From DATKSS01 sp049582065 (GTDB lineage Bacteria > Chloroflexota > Dormibacteria > Dormibacterales > Dormibacteraceae), in assembly GCA_049582065.1 (NCBI GenBank), contig JBAUTF010000129.1, forward strand, positions 1-16,089: 16,089 bases of DNA. The letters run 5' to 3'. Numbering within the stretch: the stretch's first letter is position 1; every line of letters begins with the position of its first letter. A program made the position numbers and the translations under genes. Shown here piece after piece: positions 1 through 7,064 of this stretch. Under the pieces are notes generated by a model that saw only the letters and a program-made list of their open reading frames with translations, was not told the DNA's origin and searched no databases.

Positions 1-1
1 A

Positions 2-1336
2 TTGCTGACCAAAGAGCACCTGGCGCATTCCGTCGCGGGCGGTGAGATCGACACCGTCGTGGTGGCTTTCACCGACATGCAGGGCCGCCTGATGGGCAAG
101 CGCGTCGATGCCGAGTACTTCGTCGAAACGTCCTTCGAGGGCGAGTCGACCGAGGGCTGCAACTATCTGCTCGCCCTCGACATGGAGATGGACCCGGTGC
201 CGGGCTACCAGATGGCGAACTGGGAGCAGGGCTACGGAGACTTCGACCTGGTGCCCGACTTCTCGACGCTGCGCACCATCCCGTGGTTGGAGGGGACGGC
301 GCTGGTCCTGTGCGACGTCGCCTGGAACGACGGCAAGTCGGTCCGGCCCTCACCGCGCCAGGTGTTGCGGACGCAGATCGAGCGGGCGCGCAAGCTCGGC
401 TTCGAGCCCATGTTCGGCACCGAGCTCGAGTTCTATCTCCTGAAGGAGACGTTTGCGGAAGCCCACGCCAAGCACTTCATCGACCTGACGCCGTCCGTGC
501 CGTACATCCTCGACTACCACATCCTCGCCACCACCTACGACGAGCCTTTCATCCGCGCCGTGCGCAAGGGCATGAAGGCGGCCGGAATCCAGGTCGAGAG
601 CTCGAAGGGCGAGGCCTGGCCCGGCCAGCAGGAGATCAACTTCCACTTCGCCGACGCGTTGACCATGGCCGACAACCATGTCATCTACAAGAACGGGATC
701 AAGGAGATGGCGCAGCAGCACGGCTGCTCGGTGACCTTCATGGCCAAGCCTGACCACCGCTGGATCGGAAGCTCTTGCCACGTCCATTCGAGCCTCTGGA
801 AAGACGGACGCAACGTCTTCGATGGAGAGTCCGAGACCTTCCGCCAGTACCTCGCCGGGCACATCGCGTATGCATCTGAGCTCGCGATCTTCCTCGCGCC
901 CAACATCAACTCGTACAAGCGCTACGCGGCAGGCACCTGGGCGCCGACGACGCTCGCCTGGGGTCATGACAACCGGACGTGCGGGTTCCGGATCGTGGGC
1001 CACGGCCAGCACCTGCGGACCGAGTCGCGCATCCCAGGCGCCGATGTCAATCCATACCTCGCCTGCGCCGCGCTGCTCGCAGCCGGCCTGCACGGCATCG
1101 AGAATAAGCTGACGCTCCCGCCGGAGTTCAAAGGCAACGCCTACGAGTCCGACGTGCAGCGGTTTCCACACGCTCTTCGTGACGCGATCACCGCGCTCGA
1201 GCACGGGACGATGGCGCGTCACGCCTTCGGCGACGACGTGATCGACCACTACCTCAACTACGCGCGCACGGAGCAGGCCCTGTTCGACAAGGTCGTTACG
1301 ACCTACGAACGCGAGCGGCTGTTCGAAAGGGGATAG
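2..1336 (+). CDS. Glutamine synthetase family protein (type III-like, probable gamma-glutamyl-amine synthetase)
   Basis: A cytosolic ATP-dependent ligase of the glutamine synthetase fold that joins glutamate to ammonia or, in this subgroup, probably to an amine. Seen: a beta-grasp N-terminal part (about 1-110), then the catalytic domain with metal-binding GTELEF (139-144), the E204/E211 region (KGEAWPGQQEINF), the nucleotide-site segment KPDHRWIGSSCHVHSS (249-264), NINSYKRY (301-308) and RTESRIPGADVNPY (339-352). The length of 444 residues is normal for the family. The usual DGSS ammonium-site motif of true GlnA is not visible in the N-terminal domain, which fits the GlnA3/GlnA4/PuuA-like branch acting on polyamines or monoamines (inference). 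The start used is TTG at base 2. The window edge hides any upstream start or ribosome site, so the 5' end may be incomplete. The SDR gene 6 nt downstream suggests an amine-degradation operon. Confidence 0.88.
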   Translation: MLTKEHLAHSVAGGEIDTVVVAFTDMQGRLMGKRVDAEYFVETSFEGESTEGCNYLLALDMEMDPVPGYQMANWEQGYGDFDLVPDFSTLRTIPWLEGTALVLCDVAWNDGKSVRPSPRQVLRTQIERARKLGFEPMFGTELEFYLLKETFAEAHAKHFIDLTPSVPYILDYHILATTYDEPFIRAVRKGMKAAGIQVESSKGEAWPGQQEINFHFADALTMADNHVIYKNGIKEMAQQHGCSVTFMAKPDHRWIGSSCHVHSSLWKDGRNVFDGESETFRQYLAGHIAYASELAIFLAPNINSYKRYAAGTWAPTTLAWGHDNRTCGFRIVGHGQHLRTESRIPGADVNPYLACAALLAAGLHGIENKLTLPPEFKGNAYESDVQRFPHALRDAITALEHGTMARHAFGDDVIDHYLNYARTEQALFDKVVTTYERERLFERG

Positions 1337-1342
1337 GCAGGC

Positions 1343-2110
1343 ATGGCAAGGCTCGACGGCAAGGTCGCGGTCATCACCGGCGCGGCGGGCGGGATAGGCC
1401 GAGAGGCGGCGCTTTTGTTCTCCTCTGAAGGCGCGCAGGTATGCGTCGCGGATGTCGGCAAGGAGGCGGGCGAGAAGACCGCTTCGGATTGCAGGGAGGC
1501 GTTCTTCTTCAAGGCCGACGTCAGCGATCCGAAGAGCGTCGAGGCGATGTACGCCGAGACCGAGAAGCGGTATGGCCGCATCGACGTCCTGTACAACAAC
1601 GCCGGGATCATGCCGGCCGACGACGACTCCATCCTGACCACGGAACCCGACGCCTATGACCGTGTCCAGGCCGTCAACGCCAAGGGAGTCTTCCTTTGCT
1701 GCAAGTACGGGATACCCCACCTGCTCAAGGGCGGCGGCGGGTCGGTGATCAACGTGGCCTCGTTCGTGGCTCTGATGGGTGCGGCCACGTCCCAGATCGG
1801 GTACACGGCGTCCAAAGGCGCCGTGCTGTCGATGAGCCGGGAGCTCGCGGTGCAGTTCGCGCGCCAGGGCGTGCGGGTGAACGCCCTCTGCCCCGGGCCG
1901 GTCGAGACGCCGCTCTTGATGCGCATCTTCTCCGAGAAGCCGGGTGCGTACGAGCGGCGCCGCGTGCACCTGCCGATGGGCCGGCTGGCCAAGGCGCGCG
2001 AGATCGCCAACGCCGCGTTGTTCCTGGCCAGCGATGAGTCGAGCTACGTCAACGGCTCGACGTTCCTCGTGGACGGCGGCCTCACGGCCGCCTACGTGAC
2101 GCCGGAATAG
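1343..2110 (+). CDS. SDR family NAD(P)-dependent oxidoreductase
   Basis: A classical short-chain dehydrogenase/reductase of 255 residues, cytosolic and normally tetrameric. Seen: Rossmann motif TGAAGGIG (12-19), acidic D37 at the end of beta-2 favouring NAD over NADP, NNAG (85-88), and the catalytic triad S140, Y154, K158 in YTASKG. PGPVETP (184-190) follows the active site, and the C-terminal VDGG is typical. The ATG at 1343 lies 6 nt after the glutamine synthetase stop and has a weak AAGGGG ribosome site overlapping the end of that gene, so the two are almost certainly co-transcribed. From recalled actinobacterial clusters, a glutamine synthetase beside an SDR dehydrogenase often serves gamma-glutamylated amine breakdown. 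The amidase and aldehyde dehydrogenase expected there would lie left of this window. The substrate cannot be read from the sequence; an acyl-carrier reductase is the generic alternative name. Confidence 0.92.
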   Translation: MARLDGKVAVITGAAGGIGREAALLFSSEGAQVCVADVGKEAGEKTASDCREAFFFKADVSDPKSVEAMYAETEKRYGRIDVLYNNAGIMPADDDSILTTEPDAYDRVQAVNAKGVFLCCKYGIPHLLKGGGGSVINVASFVALMGAATSQIGYTASKGAVLSMSRELAVQFARQGVRVNALCPGPVETPLLMRIFSEKPGAYERRRVHLPMGRLAKAREIANAALFLASDESSYVNGSTFLVDGGLTAAYVTPE

Positions 2111-2163
2111 GCCGCTCGCTGTAACCCCTCCCAGTATTCGGATGCGTCCTCGGAAGTCCATTC

Positions 2164-2168
2164 AGGAG
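2164..2168 (+). promoter_or_regulatory. Shine-Dalgarno site of the lipoprotein gene
   Basis: AGGAG lies 7 nt before the ATG at 2176. It is one of the few clear ribosome sites in this window and fixes the lipoprotein start. It contrasts with genes here that lack one and may be leaderless. Confidence 0.75.
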
Positions 2169-2175
2169 CATCCCC

Positions 2176-2667
2176 ATGCACTCGAGATTCCTCGCCACTA
2201 CAGGGCTGGTCGCGCTGGCCATGGTTGCCGCAGCGTGTGGAGGCTCGACCCCGTCGGCATCGAACCCGAGCCCTTCGCCGAGCCCTTCGCCGAGCCCAGC
2301 AGCGGCAGGGACGACCATCGCTGTCGCCACCAATGCCACGCATGGTCAGATCCTGGTCGACGGCAAGGGCATGACCGTTTACCTGTTCGTCGCGGACACC
2401 GGGACCAGCTCGACCTGCTACGGGAGCTGTGCCACGATCTGGCCTCCCGTGCTCACCGACGGCGCGCCGAAGGCCGGCAACGGCGCGGTTGCGTCTCTCC
2501 TGGGCACCACGACCCGGACCGACGGCAAGGTCGAGGTGACCTACGCGGGCCATCCTCTCTACTACTTCATCACGGACAAGGCCGCGGGCGACACCACCGG
2601 CCAGGGCGTCAACGGCTTCGGAGCCCTCTGGTGGGTGATGTCACCGTCCGGAGCTGCCATCCACTAG
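2176..2667 (+). CDS. Secreted lipoprotein with YxFxxD-type repeats (COG4315 / Lipoprotein_15 family)
   Basis: A 163-residue exported lipoprotein. Seen: a signal peptide with basic start (MHSRF), hydrophobic core 10-19 and a lipobox ending at C21 (VAAAC), then a low-complexity Ser-Pro linker (29-41). The folded domain holds two copies of the family signature: VYLFVAD around 68-74 with CYGSCATIWPP just after it (C81 and C85), and LYYFITD around 128-134 followed by GALWWVMSP. This matches the 'secreted repeat of unknown function' family, whose biochemical role is not established; the CxxxC pair could form a disulfide. It sits 65 nt after the SDR stop with its own ribosome site, so it may be a separate unit. 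I see no nearby partner that defines its job. Confidence 0.85.
   Translation: MHSRFLATTGLVALAMVAAACGGSTPSASNPSPSPSPSPSPAAAGTTIAVATNATHGQILVDGKGMTVYLFVADTGTSSTCYGSCATIWPPVLTDGAPKAGNGAVASLLGTTTRTDGKVEVTYAGHPLYYFITDKAAGDTTGQGVNGFGALWWVMSPSGAAIH
2267..2297 (+). repeat. 12-bp tandem repeat encoding the Ser-Pro linker
   Basis: CGAGCCCTTCGC occurs twice in direct tandem (2267-2278 and 2279-2290), followed by a partial third copy (2291-2297). It lies in frame inside the lipoprotein gene and encodes the PSPSPSPS linker between the lipid anchor and the folded domain. Such repeats can change copy number by slippage without breaking the frame, which would alter linker length only. Confidence 0.8.
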
Positions 2668-2699
2668 GACTGCGGCTCGGGCCACCCGCGGAAGCCGGT

Positions 2700-2705
2700 T
2701 AACTT
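2700..2705 (+). promoter_or_regulatory. Candidate leaderless -10 box of azlC
   Basis: TAACTT fits the TAnnnT form of a bacterial -10 box and is separated by exactly 6 nt from the ATG at 2712. That spacing would put transcription start at or next to the A of the start codon. No Shine-Dalgarno sequence is visible before this ATG. No convincing -35 box was found 16-18 nt upstream. Confidence 0.5.
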
Positions 2706-2711
2706 CTGCGG

Positions 2712-3392
2712 ATGGCTGCTTTGGATTTCGCCGCGGCGCGACGGGGCATCGTGCGCGATGCGTTCGGCATCAGCATCGCCACCGGCGCCTACGCTCTTTC
2801 GTTCGGCGCGATCTCAACGACCGCCGGCCTTTCACTGCTGCAGACCTGCGCTCTCTCGGCCTTGATGTTCACCGGGGCTTCGCAGTTCGCTTTGGTGGGC
2901 GTCGTGGGCGCGGGTGGGAGCGTGTGGGCGGGAGTGGCCACCGCCGCCCTGCTCGGCTCCCGCAACGCCCTGTACGGCCTGCGTCTCTCGTCGCTGCTGG
3001 ACGCGCGCGGCTGGAGGCGGCCGGCCGCCTCGCATTTCGTGATCGACGAGACCACGGCGATGGCCATCGCCCGAGACACGCCGCCCATGAGCCGGTACGC
3101 GTTCTGGGTGACCGGTTTCTTGCTGTTCGCGTTCTGGAACCTCGGCACTTTGATCGGCGCGCTCGCGACCCACGCCCTCCCCGACCCGAAGGTGCTCGGC
3201 TTCGACGCCGCTCCTCCCGCCGCGTTCCTGGCCCTGCTCGCGCCGCGGATCAGGGCGCGCGAACCACTCGCCATCGCGATCGCCTCGGGCGTGGTCGCCC
3301 TCGTCCTGCTCCCCTTCGTCCCGGCCGGCGTGCCTCTGCTCGTGGTCGCGCTGCTCGTCGCCCTGTTCGGCCTGTTTCGGAGGCCGAAATGA
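2712..3392 (+). CDS. azlC: AzlC family branched-chain amino acid exporter, large subunit
   Basis: A 226-residue inner-membrane protein of the AzlC (YgaZ) family, which with AzlD (YgaH) exports branched-chain or related amino acids. Seen: several hydrophobic helices; the N-terminal family region with DAFGISIATGAYALSFG (16-32) and LSALMFTGASQFALVG (48-63); NALYGLRLSSLL; HFVIDETTAMAIA; and a hydrophobic C-terminal half ending FGLFRRPK. Length is slightly under the usual 230-240. The start is ATG at 2712 with no ribosome site but a -10-like TAACTT 6 nt upstream. The stop overlaps the azlD start as ATGA, so the two are translationally coupled and probably form one complex. The exact substrate is not shown by the sequence. 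Confidence 0.9.
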   Translation: MAALDFAAARRGIVRDAFGISIATGAYALSFGAISTTAGLSLLQTCALSALMFTGASQFALVGVVGAGGSVWAGVATAALLGSRNALYGLRLSSLLDARGWRRPAASHFVIDETTAMAIARDTPPMSRYAFWVTGFLLFAFWNLGTLIGALATHALPDPKVLGFDAAPPAAFLALLAPRIRAREPLAIAIASGVVALVLLPFVPAGVPLLVVALLVALFGLFRRPK

Positions 3393-3688
3393 TGTGGGCG
3401 GGAGTGCTGGTCGCATCTGCCGCTTGTTACGCGTTCAAGCTGGCGGGCCTTTCGCTGCCGCAGCGCTGGCTGGCGGATCCTCGCATCCAGCGGACGGTGC
3501 CCCTCATCCCGGTCGCATTGCTGGCCGCGCTGGTCGCCACGCAGACCTTCTCGACCGGGCACCACCTGGTGCTGGACGCGCGCGCGACGGCCCTCCTGGT
3601 CGCCGTGATCGCGGTCGTCTTACGCGCCCCATTCCTTGTCGTCGTGGCCGCCGCGGCCGCGACCGCCGCCCTGCTCCGATTGGTGTGA
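3389..3688 (+). CDS. azlD: AzlD family transporter small subunit
   Basis: A 99-residue membrane protein, the usual size for AzlD, the small partner of AzlC in amino-acid export. Seen: three to four hydrophobic segments (about 3-20, 35-55, 65-98), with FKLAGLSLPQRWL near the N terminus and RTVPLIPVALLAALVATQTF in the middle, both typical of the family. The start is ATG at 3389 (ATGA overlap with azlC) or the next codon, ATG at 3392; a GGAGG ribosome site at 3379-3383 serves either. Translation is evidently coupled to azlC. The C-terminal end is an Ala/Val-rich helix ending RLV. Confidence 0.85.
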   Translation: MMWAGVLVASAACYAFKLAGLSLPQRWLADPRIQRTVPLIPVALLAALVATQTFSTGHHLVLDARATALLVAVIAVVLRAPFLVVVAAAAATAALLRLV

Positions 3689-3701
3689 TGATTGCCCCGT
3701 C

Positions 3702-3923
3702 ATGCCTATCCATCCTTTGTGGTTGGTCTTGCTCATGGTCGTCGGTTTCCTGACCGTGGCCGTCGTCGTAGCCATCTTGGCGGCCGCCGGTCGGGTTGGC
3801 CGTCATCCGTCCCCGGTGTTTTCACCCGACGGCCGCTGGTGGTGGGACGGGCACGAATGGAAGCCGGTCCCCCAACAACCGGGCCCTACGCAGACGCCTC
3901 CAGCTTCAGGGTCAGGATCTTGA
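3702..3923 (+). CDS. Small single-pass membrane protein with WWWDG motif
   Basis: A 73-residue protein of unknown function. Seen: one long hydrophobic helix (about 6-29), a short basic stretch (RVGRH), then SPDGRWWWDGHEWKPV (about 43-58) and a Pro/Gln/Ser tail. The Trp-rich WDGxxW motif resembles DUF2510-like short motifs found in actinobacterial and related membrane proteins, where it usually lies next to a membrane helix; its role is unknown. The ATG at 3702 is 13 nt after the azlD stop with only a weak ribosome site, so translation may be coupled. A longer version starting further upstream in azlD is open but less likely. The last 38 nt overlap the 3' end of the alpha-mannosidase gene on the other strand. 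Confidence 0.6.
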   Translation: MPIHPLWLVLLMVVGFLTVAVVVAILAAAGRVGRHPSPVFSPDGRWWWDGHEWKPVPQQPGPTQTPPASGSGS

Positions 3924-6630
3924 AGGGCGTGAACTCGAGCTCCAGCTCGCCGTCGCGGACCTGAACCTCGGAGCGCTCACGCTCCAACAGGTCGCACAGC
4001 GCCGCGCGGCCGGCGGGCAGCGTCGTCTTGATGCGCGCCCGGCAGGGTCGGCCCCAAGCTTCGTAAAGCCGTGCGATCACCGCGCCTGAATCTTCCGCGC
4101 GCTTGACCGCCTCGACGGTCACCTGCCGCGTGTCGAGCTCGATCAAAGAGCGGGCCGCACCGGCCCTCAGATCGCTGAACACCGCCCGCAGCGGCGCGTT
4201 CAAGTCCTCCGACGCGTCGATGACGCCGGCCTCGCGGAAACCGCCTCGGTGCGGCATCAGCGCGTATGTGAACTGGTGCCGGCCCTGGTCGGCGGTCGGG
4301 TCAGGGTGGGTCGGCGCCCGCAACAAGGAGAGCCGCATGACCGAGCCGCGGATGTCGTAGCCGTGCTTGCAGTCGTTCAGAAGCGCGACGCCGTAATCGG
4401 CGTCGCCGAGGTCCGCCCACCGCTGCGCGCACACCTCGAACATCGCACCCGCCTGACTCGTATCCGCGTGGGTGGGTCGATTGAGATGCCCGAACTGGAT
4501 CTCGTAGGTGGCTTCCCGCGCGCTGACGGTCACCGGGAACGCCACCTTCAGGAGCATGTGCACCTCGCGCCAGTCCACGTCGCACTCAAAGCGAAGCACA
4601 CGTGAATCCGCATCGAGGACCATGCGCTGTGTCACGCGCGACCGGCCAAACTCGCGAGTGAAACGCACAGCCCCGCGCAAGCCTCCGGATTCTTCGATGC
4701 TCTGCTCGGCCAGATCCGTCAGGTCGGTCACCGAGTCCAGGTATTCGATGTCCAGGTCCCAGGCGTCCCATCGCATCGGGTTGTCGTCGTGGAGCTGTAG
4801 GAGGTTGCCGGGGCCGCGCAGCACCTCGCGCTGCGCGTGCTTGTCCCAGACGGAAGTCAAGAGACCGCGGTCGTCCCACTGCACGCGCAACAGGTTGTTC
4901 TCCATGCCGCGGTCAAAGACACGAACGCGCTGCTCGTCGCGGACCGACAGCTCCTCCTGGACGGCCCAGCCGCATGGCGGCGCCTCCACCAACCTCAACC
5001 GATGGCCGAATTCGATCACCTCTCGCCGCCGATGCGAGTTGACGTTGAACAGTGCGGTGCGATATCCGTCGCCCGCGACTTTCTTGATCGCGCGAGCCAC
5101 GACCCGGGCCGCCTTGAACGCGATGTCCGAAAGGTCGCGCTCCGCCTCCTCGTACACCCAATCGATGCTCGAGCCCGGGAGGATGTCGTGGAACTGGTTC
5201 AGCAGGACCTTCTTCCACAGGGCGTCGAGCTCGTCGACGGGATAATCGCCCGCGGCCACGGACCACATCTCCGCTTCGCGGAGAGCTTCCTGAGCCAGCC
5301 GGTTCAGGCGCTTGGTCCGCGACTGGCTCGTGTACGTGCCGCGGTGCAGCTCGAAGTACAGCTCGCCCGACGAGGTGGCCAGGTCGTGCGCCTCGGCCGA
5401 GGCCTGTTCGAAGAAGGCCGCCGAGCGACCGATCTGCACGCCCATTCGGTGCGCGCCCTCGATCATCTCCGGCGTCGGGCCGCCGCCGCCGTCGCCGAAG
5501 CCAAACAGATAGAGCGAGCGGTTCGACCGAGCCGCGTCTTTGAAATTGCGCACGCTCCACTCGACCTCACCGGCGCTGAAGTCGCCGTTGTACGTGTCGG
5601 CGGGCGGGAAGTGCGTGAAGATCCGCGACCCGTCGATCCCCTCCCACCAGAAGGTGTGATGCTCCGGCTTGTTGGTGTCGTTCCAAGAGAGCTTTTGCGT
5701 GAGAAAGAAGTCGCATCCCGCTTCTTTGAACAGCTGCGGGAGGTTGCCCGGATAGCCGAACACGTCGGGCAGCCATGCGATCTTCGTCTCGACGTCGAGC
5801 TCGCGCATGAAGAACCTCTTGCCGTGCAGCAGCTGTCGGACGAGCGATTCGCCAGACGGCAGATTGCAGTCGGCTTCCACCCACATGGCGCCGACCGGCT
5901 CCCACTGGCCCGCGGCGACCTTCTCTTTGATGCGCCGATAGATGTCCGGGTATGACTCCTTGATCCATGCGTATTGGGCCGGCTGTGAACAGGCGAAGAC
6001 GTAATCGGGATGCTCGTCCATCAGCGCCAGCTGGGTCGACCAGCTACGAGCGCACTTTCGCCTTGCCTCGCGCAGCGGCCACTCCCACGCGGTATCGATG
6101 TGCGCGTGGCCGACCGCGGTGATGACGTGCGAGTCGAAATCCACCCGTCCGCCGCCGCCGCGCGGGGGATCCCAGACCGCGAGCTCGGCCTGACGCAGCA
6201 CGAACGCGGGCTCGGTCGAGCTTCGGAGGGCGATCATCGAAGGCGCCGGCACGTCACCTTGCTCGGTCGCGCGCGGGTTGGCTGCCGCCTCGAGGTAGAA
6301 GTCGACTTCCGGGCCGTCGACCGGCAGCCGCCGGTGGTTGGGGTCGACGCCGCGCCACGGCCTGCCGTCTTTCCAGGCGAGCGCCTCGCAGGTGAAGCCG
6401 GGGGGCCCGTCGAAGCCGATGTCGAAGACCGCCACGACGTTCCGGCCCCTCCATTCGTCCGGTACCCGGCCGCGGACGTGAAACCATGTCGTGCTCCACG
6501 GCGGGCCCCATCTCTCGCCTACGCGGAACGGCAAAAAGGAGCCCTTCATCGCGTCCACGAACGTCACCGGCTCGCCCCGGATAGCCTGCGCTGTCAGCTC
6601 GAGATTCAATGGAGCTTTAGTCTGTCGCAA
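3886..6630 (-). CDS. Alpha-mannosidase, glycoside hydrolase family 38
   Basis: A large exo-acting alpha-mannosidase of 914 residues with no signal peptide, so probably cytosolic and acting on imported or recycled mannosides. Seen: an N-terminal beta domain with WGPPWSTTWFHVRG (41-54); zinc ligands in GHAHIDTAWEWP (H175, D179); WVEADCNLPSGESLVRQ (250-266); the nucleophile aspartate D289 in WLPDVFGYPGNLPQL; the zinc-site histidine H481 in NQFHDILPGSSI; then the long C-terminal beta-sandwich region. All catalytic features are intact. The start is TTG at 6630 or TTG at 6609. Homologues as I recall them usually carry some 20 more residues ahead of the segment that begins here, but no earlier in-frame start exists before a stop. 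The gene is divergent from, and shares base 6630 with, the acetyltransferase gene. Its 3' end overlaps the small membrane-protein gene. Confidence 0.93.
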   Translation of the reverse strand: MRQTKAPLNLELTAQAIRGEPVTFVDAMKGSFLPFRVGERWGPPWSTTWFHVRGRVPDEWRGRNVVAVFDIGFDGPPGFTCEALAWKDGRPWRGVDPNHRRLPVDGPEVDFYLEAAANPRATEQGDVPAPSMIALRSSTEPAFVLRQAELAVWDPPRGGGGRVDFDSHVITAVGHAHIDTAWEWPLREARRKCARSWSTQLALMDEHPDYVFACSQPAQYAWIKESYPDIYRRIKEKVAAGQWEPVGAMWVEADCNLPSGESLVRQLLHGKRFFMRELDVETKIAWLPDVFGYPGNLPQLFKEAGCDFFLTQKLSWNDTNKPEHHTFWWEGIDGSRIFTHFPPADTYNGDFSAGEVEWSVRNFKDAARSNRSLYLFGFGDGGGGPTPEMIEGAHRMGVQIGRSAAFFEQASAEAHDLATSSGELYFELHRGTYTSQSRTKRLNRLAQEALREAEMWSVAAGDYPVDELDALWKKVLLNQFHDILPGSSIDWVYEEAERDLSDIAFKAARVVARAIKKVAGDGYRTALFNVNSHRRREVIEFGHRLRLVEAPPCGWAVQEELSVRDEQRVRVFDRGMENNLLRVQWDDRGLLTSVWDKHAQREVLRGPGNLLQLHDDNPMRWDAWDLDIEYLDSVTDLTDLAEQSIEESGGLRGAVRFTREFGRSRVTQRMVLDADSRVLRFECDVDWREVHMLLKVAFPVTVSAREATYEIQFGHLNRPTHADTSQAGAMFEVCAQRWADLGDADYGVALLNDCKHGYDIRGSVMRLSLLRAPTHPDPTADQGRHQFTYALMPHRGGFREAGVIDASEDLNAPLRAVFSDLRAGAARSLIELDTRQVTVEAVKRAEDSGAVIARLYEAWGRPCRARIKTTLPAGRAALCDLLERERSEVQVRDGELELEFTPFKILTLKLEASA
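6618..6623 (+). promoter_or_regulatory. Candidate leaderless -10 box of the GNAT gene
   Basis: TAGTCT fits TAnnnT and is followed by exactly 6 nt before the ATG at 6630. No Shine-Dalgarno site precedes that ATG. If real, the promoter lies inside the first codons of the divergent alpha-mannosidase gene. No clear -35 box is visible. Confidence 0.45.
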
Positions 6631-7064
6631 TGCGGATCGAAGAGGTGGCCGAGGCCACGCCCGAGCTCCACGCCGCGCTGTCGCGCCTGCTGCCGCAGCT
6701 CAATCCCACGCTGCCGGTGCCCGGCATGGAGCGCCTGCGCCGGCTGGTCGCGGACCCTGCGGTGACCCTGCTGGTCGCCCGGGATGGCCGCGAGATCGTC
6801 GGCACGACCACCGTGATCGTCTACACGACTCCGTTCTGGATCAAGGCGCGCCTGGACGAGGTCGTGGTGGACTCCTCCGTACGTGGCAGGGGAGTGGGCG
6901 AGGCCCTGGTCACGGCCAGCCTGGAAGTCGGGCGCCGAGCTGGAGCGCAGGTGGCGGAGCTGCAGTCGGGGAAGGGCCCGGCCAGGGCCGCCGCACACCG
7001 CCTTTACGAAAGGATGGGCTTTAAGATCCGCGACACCGACGTCTTCCGGCTCAGTCTCGGCTAG
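6630..7064 (+). CDS. GNAT family N-acetyltransferase
   Basis: A 144-residue cytosolic acetyltransferase using acetyl-CoA. Seen: LVARDGREIVGTTTVIV (about 48-64) forming strands 2-3, the motif A segment DEVVVDSSVRGRGVGEAL (76-93) with the pyrophosphate-binding RGRGVG loop, and motif B AAHRLYERMGF (121-131). Length is typical of a stand-alone GNAT. The substrate (small molecule or protein N-terminus/lysine) cannot be told from the sequence. The start is ATG at 6630 with no ribosome site and a -10-like box 6 nt upstream. The 3' end overlaps the convergent peptidase gene by 14 nt. The neighbours give no firm hint about the substrate. Confidence 0.9.
   Translation: MRIEEVAEATPELHAALSRLLPQLNPTLPVPGMERLRRLVADPAVTLLVARDGREIVGTTTVIVYTTPFWIKARLDEVVVDSSVRGRGVGEALVTASLEVGRRAGAQVAELQSGKGPARAAAHRLYERMGFKIRDTDVFRLSLG

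Noticed and set aside
350..2161. A 603-codon open frame antisense to the glutamine synthetase and SDR genes
   Set aside because: It has no recognisable motifs and is rich in Arg/His/Val as expected for the mirror of GC-biased codons. The sense genes have clear family motifs throughout.
4837..5955. A 372-codon + strand frame inside the alpha-mannosidase gene
   Set aside because: It runs antisense over the catalytic GH38 motifs, shows no domain of its own and has shadow-like composition.
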